Below, in pieces: positions 55,586 to 64,000 of a stretch of 64,000 nt of DNA; the stretch's first letter is position 1, and every line of letters begins with the position of its first letter. The stretch lies in assembly GCF_010725485.1 (NCBI RefSeq), contig NZ_AP022598.1, positions 4,650,001-4,714,000 of the forward strand. The letters are read 5' to 3'. A program made the position numbers and the translations under genes. Source of the DNA: Mycolicibacterium parafortuitum (GTDB taxonomy: Bacteria > Actinomycetota > Actinomycetes > Mycobacteriales > Mycobacteriaceae). The notes below the pieces were generated by a model. The model saw only the letters and a list, made by a program, of their open reading frames with translations, ran no database searches and was not told the DNA's origin.

Positions 55586-56728
55586 TCAGCGACCGCCCGC
55601 CGCAGCCGCGGCGGCCGGGACTACGGGCGGCACCGAATGTCCTTGCTGCGGAATCGCGTTCACCTGGGGCAGGGCGACCGTCTGCAGGATCCGGTTGATC
55701 ACGGTTTCGGAGGAGATCTCATCGGCCAGCGCGTCGTAGGTCAGCACGAGCCGGTGCCGGAGCACATCGGGGATGACCTCGACGACGTCCTGCGGGATCA
55801 CGTAGTCGCGGCCGCGGACCAGAGCCAGCGCGCGCGACGCGGCGATGATGCCGAGCGATGCACGCGGGGAGGCACCGTAGGCGATCCAGGCTTTGGCGTC
55901 GGGCATCCCGAACTTCTCCGGTTCGCGCGTCGCGGTCACGATGCGCACCACGTAGTCGACGAGGGCGTGGTGCACGAAGTTGTTCGCGGCGACGTCCTGC
56001 AGCCGCAGCAGGTCGCCGGTGTTGAGGATCTGCTTGGGTTCCGGCGGCTTGACGCCCATCCGGTAGATGATCTCGCGCTCTTCCTCGGGCGACGGGTAGT
56101 CGACGTTGAGCTTGAACAGGAAGCGGTCCCGCTGGGCTTCGGGCAGCTGGTACACACCCTCCTGCTCGATCGGGTTCTGGGTCGCCATCACCAGGAACGG
56201 GGTGGGCAGCGGGAAGGTCTTGCCACCGATGGAGATCTTGCGCTCGGCCATGACCTCCAGCAGCGCCGACTGCACCTTTGCCGGAGCGCGGTTGATCTCG
56301 TCGGCGAGTAGGAAGTTCACCACCACGGGGCCGAGTTCGATGTCGAACTCCTCCTTGCCCTGCCGGTAGATGCGGGTACCGACGATGTCGGTGGGCACCA
56401 GGTCGGGGGTGAACTGGATGCGGGCGAAGGAGCCGCCCACGACCTTGGCGAACGTCTCGACGGCCAGCGTCTTGGCCACGCCGGGCACACCTTCGAGCAG
56501 CACGTGGCCCTTGGCGAGCAGACCGACGAGCATCCGCTCGACGAGCTGGTCCTGGCCGACGATGATGCGCTTGACTTCGAAGATCGCGCGCTCGAGAGTG
56601 TGCACCTCGTTCTGCAGACCGCCGTTGGACTGCGCTTGCGGCGCGGCGTGTGCACCCGCGGAGTAGCCCGGTGCGGGGGCCTGTCCGGGATATCCTCCTG
56701 CGCCCTGCGGTCCACTCGGTGAGGTCAT
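55586..56728 (-). CDS. moxR1: MoxR-family AAA+ ATPase
   Basis: A 380-aa AAA+ chaperone-like ATPase. Walker A is GVPGVAKTLAVE; Walker B is FLLADEINRAPAKVQSALLEVMAE; sensor 1 is VMATQNPIEQEG; the arginine-finger region is LPEAQRDRFLFKL. A Gly/Pro/Ala-rich N-terminal tail of about 40 residues is typical of the mycobacterial protein. The ATG at 56728 follows GGAAGGA. It lies 143 bases downstream of ripB, with a repeat cluster in between. Confidence 0.94.
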   Translation of the reverse strand: MTSPSGPQGAGGYPGQAPAPGYSAGAHAAPQAQSNGGLQNEVHTLERAIFEVKRIIVGQDQLVERMLVGLLAKGHVLLEGVPGVAKTLAVETFAKVVGGSFARIQFTPDLVPTDIVGTRIYRQGKEEFDIELGPVVVNFLLADEINRAPAKVQSALLEVMAERKISIGGKTFPLPTPFLVMATQNPIEQEGVYQLPEAQRDRFLFKLNVDYPSPEEEREIIYRMGVKPPEPKQILNTGDLLRLQDVAANNFVHHALVDYVVRIVTATREPEKFGMPDAKAWIAYGASPRASLGIIAASRALALVRGRDYVIPQDVVEVIPDVLRHRLVLTYDALADEISSETVINRILQTVALPQVNAIPQQGHSVPPVVPAAAAAAGGR

Positions 56729-56847
56729 CAATATTCCTTCCACATGCGCCGTAATGCCAGCTCGATCTCGGCGCCGACCGGTCAGGGCCGCGCACCCGGA
56801 GTCAACTATTCCAGGCGCTTCGGGATCCGTCGACGTCGCCCGGCCCT

Positions 56848-56876
56848 GCTCAGGTTCAGCTCAGGTGCCGCTCAGG
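56848..56876. repeat. Three 11-bp-phased direct repeats at the ripB/moxR junction
   Basis: GCTCAGG at 56848-56854, 56859-56865 and 56870-56876, spaced exactly 11 bp (7 bp plus 4). The third overlaps the ripB stop codon. Equal helical phasing is the pattern bound by OmpR/PhoB-type response regulators. The rest of the 56729-56871 gap shows no gene and no clear terminator. Confidence 0.7.
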
Positions 56877-57561
56877 ATTCGATGATGCGTTGCACGGTCG
56901 GCTGCAGGCCCGCCATCCGGACCTTGCTGACGACGACCTTGTCGGCGGTGCCGCCGGACTCCAGCATCTGGCCGTTGCCGAGATAGATCGCGACGTGCTG
57001 GCTGCCGCCAGGCCCCCAGAAGAGGAGATCACCGCGCTTGGCCTGCTGGATCGGCACCCGTCGGCCGGTGTTGAACTGATCGCCGGAGTACTTCGGGATC
57101 AGCACACCCACACCGGCGAACGCATACTGCGTGAATCCGGAGCAGTCGAATCCGACGATGTTGGCGCCTCGCTCGACGCCGGTGCTCGGACCGGTGGGTT
57201 TGCCGCCACCCCATGAGTACGGCGTGCCGAGGCGAGCGGCGCCCCGTTTGATGACGTGTTCGACGGCCGCCGACCCGCGCACGCTGCCCGGAGCGACGCT
57301 GGGTGCGTCGGGTGCCACCAGGCCGAGGCTCTGCAAGAACTTGCGCCCCATGCTCATGGTCGCCTGCGTGGCTTGCGCGGTCACCGCGAGCGACGCGTTC
57401 GCGATGGCGAGCGCATCCCCGGGCGCGCCCGCGCTGGGCCGCATCGGCAGCAGCGGATCCCACGCTCCGCCTCCGGGTTGGGCACTTGCCGGCGAGACCG
57501 TCCCCGCCAGCAGGGCGGCGGCGGTGGCCAGGGCGATGACGAAACGACGCAGGAGGATCAC
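56872..57561 (-). CDS. ripB: RipB, NlpC/P60 peptidoglycan endopeptidase
   Basis: A 229-aa secreted cysteine peptidase. The signal peptide is residues 1-27 (LRRFVIALATAAALLAG...SPASA), followed by a short linker with an ATQATMSMGRKFLQSLG segment shared with RipA, then the NlpC/P60 domain with Cys140 (VGFDCSGF), His189 (SQHVAIY) and Glu201. It cleaves D-Glu-mDAP bonds. The GTG start overlaps the ripA stop as GTGA, so RipA and RipB are co-translated. Confidence 0.95.
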   Translation of the reverse strand: MILLRRFVIALATAAALLAGTVSPASAQPGGGAWDPLLPMRPSAGAPGDALAIANASLAVTAQATQATMSMGRKFLQSLGLVAPDAPSVAPGSVRGSAAVEHVIKRGAARLGTPYSWGGGKPTGPSTGVERGANIVGFDCSGFTQYAFAGVGVLIPKYSGDQFNTGRRVPIQQAKRGDLLFWGPGGSQHVAIYLGNGQMLESGGTADKVVVSKVRMAGLQPTVQRIIES

Positions 57562-58973
57562 CACTCGATCATTCGGGTCACGTACGGGGTCATACCGCTG
57601 GTGCGCACCGGCGAGATCTTCACGACCGAGCCGGTGTAGGGGGCCTCCAGCATCTGGCCGTCGCCGAGGTACATCGCGACGTGCTGGCTGGCGTTGGGGC
57701 CGTAGAAGATCATGTCGCCGCGGCGCATCTGCGACGACGGGACCTTGCGTCCGGCGTTGTACTGCGAGCCGGAGTAGTGGTCGAGCTTGATGCCGACGCC
57801 GGCGAACATGTAGAGCATCAGGCCCGAGCAGTCGAAACCGACTGTGCCGGCGCCGGAGTCGATGCCGCGGCTCGGTCCGGCCGCATTGCCGCCGCCCCAC
57901 GAGTACGGCACACCCATCTGCGACATACCTCGCTTGATCACGTATTCGGTGGCCTGCCTGCCGTACAGCGTCGGGATCGCGCCGTTGGTGATGCCGGTCG
58001 GGGTGGGCAGTAGCCCGATGCTCTGCAGGAACTTGCGGCCCAAGTTCTGGGTGATCTCGACCGAGGTGGTGATGATCTTGAGGACCGCGTTGATGATCTG
58101 GATCGGATCGCCACTGACGAACGCGCTCGGGATCTGCGGCAGTGTCATGTCCCAGGCGGTCTCGCGGTTCCCGGTAGCGGGGTCGACGTCCCAACTGGGA
58201 TTCTCACCGGCAGCCGCCGGTCCGGCGGATCCGGCGCCACCCGACGGTGCGGCGGTCTTGTTCGCGCTCGGCGCGGCCAGGGTTCTGGCCTGCTGCAGCT
58301 TCTCCTGCGCCTGCTTGCGCTGCGCGGCCAGCCGGTCCAGTTCGACCTGCTGGGCCTTGAACGTCTCCTGGGCGTGCGTCAGCGCATTGACCGCGTCCTG
58401 CTGGCTGGTCTCGGCGGCGACGACGGCCTCGTCGGCCGTCTGTTTGGCCAGCCGGGCCGCGGACTCGCGGTTGACCTGCTCGGTGCGGGCTCGCTGCAGA
58501 TCTGCCATCACCTTCTGCGAGCTGATCGACAGCGCGTTGCCGGTCGCGGCGGTATGCAGGATGTCGGACGGATCCGAAGCCGTCAGATACGAACTCGACG
58601 GCCCGCGGACGTACATCGCGGCGGCGAACTTGTCGAACCGACCCTGCGCGGCGGCGATCGCGGCGTTGGCGTCCTTGACCCGCTGCGCGCTGGCATCGAC
58701 CTCGAGCTGCGCGGCGGCAGCATTCTCGCGGGCGGTCTGCACGTCGAGGATCGCCTTGTTCACACTCTCCTGCTGCTGCTGGATCTGCGCGCCGAGATCC
58801 TGCAGCAGCTGGTTGACGTTCGCGACGTCGGTGACCAACTGGGCGACGTCGGACTGGGCCGGCTGGGCCATGGCCAGATGCGGGGCCAGGTTGGGCACCG
58901 TGATCACCATGCCGAAGGCCAGGGACGCGGCGCACAGCCGCGAAGCGGAGGCGCCGCCAGGGGTGCGTCTCAT
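57558..58973 (-). CDS. ripA: RipA, NlpC/P60 septal peptidoglycan endopeptidase
   Basis: A 471-aa secreted enzyme that separates daughter cells. It has a signal peptide (residues about 1-36), a long N-terminal coiled coil (about 40-230, repeated Ala/Gln/Leu heptads) that acts as an inhibitory pro-domain, a linker, and the C-terminal catalytic domain with Cys382 (VGFDCSGL), His431 (SQHVAMY) and Glu443. The ATG at 58973 follows GAGGAG at about 13 bases. The upstream region holds several repeats and dyads. Confidence 0.96.
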   Translation of the reverse strand: MRRTPGGASASRLCAASLAFGMVITVPNLAPHLAMAQPAQSDVAQLVTDVANVNQLLQDLGAQIQQQQESVNKAILDVQTARENAAAAQLEVDASAQRVKDANAAIAAAQGRFDKFAAAMYVRGPSSSYLTASDPSDILHTAATGNALSISSQKVMADLQRARTEQVNRESAARLAKQTADEAVVAAETSQQDAVNALTHAQETFKAQQVELDRLAAQRKQAQEKLQQARTLAAPSANKTAAPSGGAGSAGPAAAGENPSWDVDPATGNRETAWDMTLPQIPSAFVSGDPIQIINAVLKIITTSVEITQNLGRKFLQSIGLLPTPTGITNGAIPTLYGRQATEYVIKRGMSQMGVPYSWGGGNAAGPSRGIDSGAGTVGFDCSGLMLYMFAGVGIKLDHYSGSQYNAGRKVPSSQMRRGDMIFYGPNASQHVAMYLGDGQMLEAPYTGSVVKISPVRTSGMTPYVTRMIEW

Positions 58974-59191
58974 ACGACTCAGGTCTCCTCAGGCTCCACA
59001 CGGAAGGTGTCGGCACATTGCCGGGGCCTGAGCACAGGAGTCACATACGGAACAGCCGCAACAACAGGCACCGATTGCACCGTACGTCACATCTGACGCT
59101 AAAGAAACTTTAGTCACAAATTACAACAATGTAATTGCGATCTGCGTTATCAAATGGTGATCTTTGTATTTGCGCCGCGCACAGATACCGA
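58974..59191 (-). promoter_or_regulatory. Long AT-rich regulatory region upstream of ripA
   Basis: 218 bases with no gene. It contains three same-orientation GTCACA boxes (59040-59045, 59086-59091, 59113-59118), the dyads TAAAG-AAA-CTTTA (59100-59112) and AATTAC-N6-GTAATT (59119-59136), and a possible minus-strand TAGCGT -10. The 59095-59170 part is the most AT-rich stretch in this half of the window. Regulation by an OmpR-type factor such as MtrA is plausible but inferred. Confidence 0.6.
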
Positions 59192-59785
59192 TCAGTTTGC
59201 GCTGCTCACAGCAGGTTCAGAGGGTGCGTTCCGGTTGCCCCAATTCTGCAGAATGCGGGTTCCGGCAACGGCCAAAACAACGGCGATTATCAGCACAATC
59301 GAGAATGGCGTCCACGCAAAGTGCGAGGTCGTCAACTCGGACACGAAATTCTGCGACGACACCACCGGGTCGCCGGTCTTGGCGACGTCCTCGCCCGCCT
59401 CCAGCGTGACCCGGTCGAACTCGGCGCTGTAGGTCCCGGCGAACGACGGGCTGATCGCCAGCACGGTCGATCCCGGATTGGCTTCCCCGACCTCGGTGGC
59501 GACATCGCGCAGCGGCGTATGGGTCGGCGGATTGGTGCCGATCACGACGATCTTGAGGTCGATGCCCTTGCCCTCGGCATCCTGGACGACGCGCTCCAGC
59601 GCCGCGGCGACCTCGGGGTCGGTGCCGACGGGCACGCTGACCCCGGTCTCGGCGATGTTCTCGCGCACGATGTCCATGCAGGCATCCGGCGTCGGCCGGC
59701 CGGGCTCGGTCGGAACCCCGACCGACTGGCACAGTTCCGGCGGGATGTAGGTCGGCAGATACGGGACGAAGGTCAGTCCGGACAC
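59192..59785 (-). CDS. Membrane-anchored protein upstream of ripA (Rv1476-like)
   Basis: A 197-aa protein whose first 150 residues form an alpha/beta domain (IVVIGTNPPTH, VLAISPSF) with a conserved-looking Cys pair in PPELCQSVGV and TPDACMDIV. A C-terminal transmembrane helix (WTPFSIVLIIAVVLAVAGTRIL) follows, then a short polar tail. It lies just upstream of ripA on the same strand, separated by the long regulatory gap. The GTG at 59785 has TACCTT (59797-59792) 6 bases upstream. Function is unknown; context points to the cell envelope. Confidence 0.85.
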   Translation of the reverse strand: MSGLTFVPYLPTYIPPELCQSVGVPTEPGRPTPDACMDIVRENIAETGVSVPVGTDPEVAAALERVVQDAEGKGIDLKIVVIGTNPPTHTPLRDVATEVGEANPGSTVLAISPSFAGTYSAEFDRVTLEAGEDVAKTGDPVVSSQNFVSELTTSHFAWTPFSIVLIIAVVLAVAGTRILQNWGNRNAPSEPAVSSAN

Positions 59786-59791
59786 ATCAGC

Positions 59792-59797
59792 AAGGTA
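59792..59797 (-). promoter_or_regulatory. -10 element of the Rv1476-like gene
   Basis: Minus strand TACCTT, 6 bases from the GTG at 59785, consistent with a leaderless mRNA. Confidence 0.45.
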
Positions 59798-59870
59798 CGC
59801 GATGGGTATGCGGTTCCCATGGCAGCACGCCCGAACACAGACCAGACTGAGACCACCCTGGGATCATTTA

Positions 59871-59886
59871 CAGGACAAGCGTACTG
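59871..59886. promoter_or_regulatory. AcnR operator upstream of acn
   Basis: CAGGAC-AAGC-GTACTG, an imperfect inverted repeat that fits the CAGNAC-N3-C-GTACTG consensus described for AcnR in Corynebacterium. It overlaps the promoter, with TAAGGT (59888-59893) as the probable -10 immediately after it and TTTACA (59867-59872) as a weak -35. The acn start is 62 bases downstream. Confidence 0.8.
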
Positions 59887-59890
59887 TTAA

Positions 59891-62764
<2,874 letters not shown>

Positions 62765-62774
62765 ACCTTCAGAC

Positions 62775-63338
62775 ATGCCCCGGGTGACCGACGATCATCT
62801 GGCGGCGCGCCGTCGCCAGATCCTCGACGGCGCCCGCCGGTGTTTCGCACAGTACGGGTATGAAAGCGCGACCGTGCGGCGGCTCGAGGAAACCATCGGG
62901 CTGTCGCGCGGCGCGATCTTTCATCACTTCCGCGACAAGGACACGCTGTTCTTCGAACTCGCCCGCGAGGACGCCGAGAAGATGGCCGATGTCGCCGCGC
63001 GTGAGGGTCTGATCCAGGTGATGCGGGACATGCTCGCCGCACCGGACCAATTCGATTGGCTCGCCACACGTTTGGAGATCGCCCGCAAGTTGCGCAACGA
63101 CCCCGCGTTCAGCCAGGGCTGGGCGGAGCGGTCGGCGGAATTGTCGGCGGCGACCAAGGAACGGCTGCGCCGCCAGAAGCAGGCCGGGCGGCTGCGTGAC
63201 GACGTCGACGGCGACGTGTTGCGGACCTACCTGGAATTGGTTCTCGACGGTCTGGTTGCCCGCCTGGCCTCCGGCGACGATCCGGAGAGGCTCAGCGCGG
63301 TCCTCGACCTGGTGGAGGCGTCGGTCCGGCAGCCCTGA
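62775..63338 (+). CDS. acnR: AcnR, TetR-family repressor of aconitase
   Basis: A 187-aa TetR regulator. The HTH reads RRQILDGARRCFAQYGYESATVRRLEETIGLSRGAIFHHFRDKDTLF, near-diagnostic of AcnR-type proteins. The C-terminal ligand domain binds citrate and metal in the corynebacterial protein. It is co-transcribed with acn (10-base gap), and its predicted operator lies in the acn promoter, giving a negative feedback loop. Confidence 0.92.
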   Translation: MPRVTDDHLAARRRQILDGARRCFAQYGYESATVRRLEETIGLSRGAIFHHFRDKDTLFFELAREDAEKMADVAAREGLIQVMRDMLAAPDQFDWLATRLEIARKLRNDPAFSQGWAERSAELSAATKERLRRQKQAGRLRDDVDGDVLRTYLELVLDGLVARLASGDDPERLSAVLDLVEASVRQP

Positions 63339-63351
63339 GGCCGCAAGTTCA

Positions 63352-63546
63352 CTACGCGGTGCGGCGCCCCCGGTGATTGGGGCCGCCGCGGCTTCGCATC
63401 GTCGCGCCGGCCTCGCGCAGCATCGTATGGATCGATCCGTAGGAATGCCCGGTCGACGCCACCAGCGTGCGGATGCTCGCGCCGCGTTCGTATGCGCTGC
63501 GCAGCTCGGTCATCAACTGCTCCCTGGACTTGCCATCGTTTTTCAT
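63352..63546 (-). CDS. Small helix-turn-helix protein (Rv1473A-like)
   Basis: A 64-aa basic protein, nearly all a HTH of the resolvase/HTH_28 kind: REQLMTELRSAYERGASIRTLVASTGHSYGSIHTMLREAGATMRSRGG. The ATG at 63546 has GGAGG about 10 bases upstream. It is convergent with acnR and lies downstream of the ABC-F gene on the same strand (85-base gap). Such proteins are conserved across mycobacteria as possible regulators. DNA targets are unknown. Confidence 0.82.
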   Translation of the reverse strand: MKNDGKSREQLMTELRSAYERGASIRTLVASTGHSYGSIHTMLREAGATMRSRGGPNHRGRRTA

Positions 63547-63631
63547 CTTCGGCGCCTCCCGGCTGGTGTGCTCGGATGTGACGTCCGATTACCCGCCGCG
63601 CGCGTGGTTGACACCGCCGGGGAACAAGATG

Positions 63632-64000
63632 TCAGGCCAGTTCGATCAGGTCGCGATAGTCGTCGGACCAGAAGTCCTCGGTGCCGTCGGGCAGCAGCAG
63701 CACCCGCTGCGGGTCGAGCGCCTCGGCCGCACCCGGGTCGTGCGTCACCAGCACCACCGCGCCGGCGTAGCTGCGCAGCGCGTCGAGCACCTGCTCACGC
63801 GAGGCCGGATCCAGGTTGTTGGTCGGCTCGTCGAGCAGCAGCACGTTGGCCGTCGATGCGACCAGGCCTGCCAGCGCGAGCCGGGTCTTCTCACCGCCGG
63901 AGAGCGTGCCCGCCGGCTGCTCGAGCTGCGGACCGGAGAACATGAACGCGCCGAGCAGACCGCGAAGGTCCTGCTCACCGGTGTCCGGCGCGGCGTGGCG
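63632..64000 (-). CDS. ABC-F family ATPase (C-terminal part, cut by window edge)
   Basis: The last 122 codons of an ABC-F protein. Visible are the signature motif GTLSGGEKTRLALAGL, Walker B VLLLDEPTNNLD and the H-loop VVLVTHDPGAAEAL, with no membrane segment. ABC-F proteins act on the ribosome; the gene at this position in M. tuberculosis (Rv1473) has been linked to macrolide tolerance. The reading frame continues unbroken to base 64000; the N-terminal cassette lies outside. Confidence 0.9.
   Translation of the reverse strand, partial: RHAAPDTGEQDLRGLLGAFMFSGPQLEQPAGTLSGGEKTRLALAGLVASTANVLLLDEPTNNLDPASREQVLDALRSYAGAVVLVTHDPGAAEALDPQRVLLLPDGTEDFWSDDYRDLIELA

Overview
The window is GC-rich chromosomal DNA of a mycobacterium, most likely a rapid-growing Mycolicibacterium. 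The evidence is the fabG1-inhA-hemH cluster, ripAB-moxR, the F420-type oxidoreductase, the treXYZ set, mutAB-meaB and a T-box-controlled ileS. From memory, gene order follows M. tuberculosis H37Rv from about Rv1600 (hisC) back to Rv1473, with some species-specific genes. I found no tRNA, rRNA, insertion sequence, prophage or CRISPR array.

Layout. 1-2.5 kb: hisD-hisC (hisB probably begins at the edge). 2.5-3.6 kb: a deazaflavin-type oxidoreductase and a LysE exporter. 3.6-8.3 kb: nadA-nadB-nadC plus a small exported protein, divergent from the NAD regulator nrtR, with a clear palindromic operator between them. 8.3-10.2 kb: a lipase and a DUF2567 membrane protein. 10.2-16 kb: the biotin region (bsaP, bioB, bioQ, a 2H phosphoesterase, bioD, bioF, bioA). 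It holds two copies of a regulatory cassette made of a BioQ-type palindrome plus 24-25 bp tandem repeats. 16-24.3 kb: a membrane acyltransferase translationally coupled to treX-treY-treZ. 24.3-29.6 kb: ilvA, a small membrane protein and dnaE1. 29.6-35.4 kb: a TetR regulator, rarD, an rluD-like gene and lspA, then ansA, DNA polymerase IV and an S4 protein. 35.4-38.7 kb: ileS with its T-box leader.

38.7-40.7 kb is the least ordinary stretch. It holds a stand-alone C-terminal half of an NRPS-type condensation domain, divergent from a compositionally odd small HTH protein followed by a multi-pass membrane protein. 40.7-47.2 kb: lipL, then mutA-mutB-meaB (methylmalonyl-CoA mutase and its GTPase). 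47.3-50.9 kb: a TVP38-type protein, DoxX-like, SPFH and NfeD proteins, and a conserved mycobacterial hypothetical protein. 50.9-59.8 kb: a same-strand envelope cluster of ripA, ripB, moxR, DUF58, VWA, fabG1, inhA and hemH, with an upstream membrane protein gene. 59.8-63.3 kb: acn with its repressor acnR and a recognisable AcnR operator. The right edge cuts an ABC-F ATPase.

Several genes have a -10-like TANNNT hexamer 6-9 bases before an ATG/GTG, suggesting leaderless transcripts, which are common in mycobacteria. Operons are tightly packed with ATGA, GTGA and TGATG overlaps. Four metabolic circuits can be read directly from the DNA: NrtR on NAD synthesis, BioQ on biotin synthesis, AcnR on aconitase and the isoleucine T-box on ileS.
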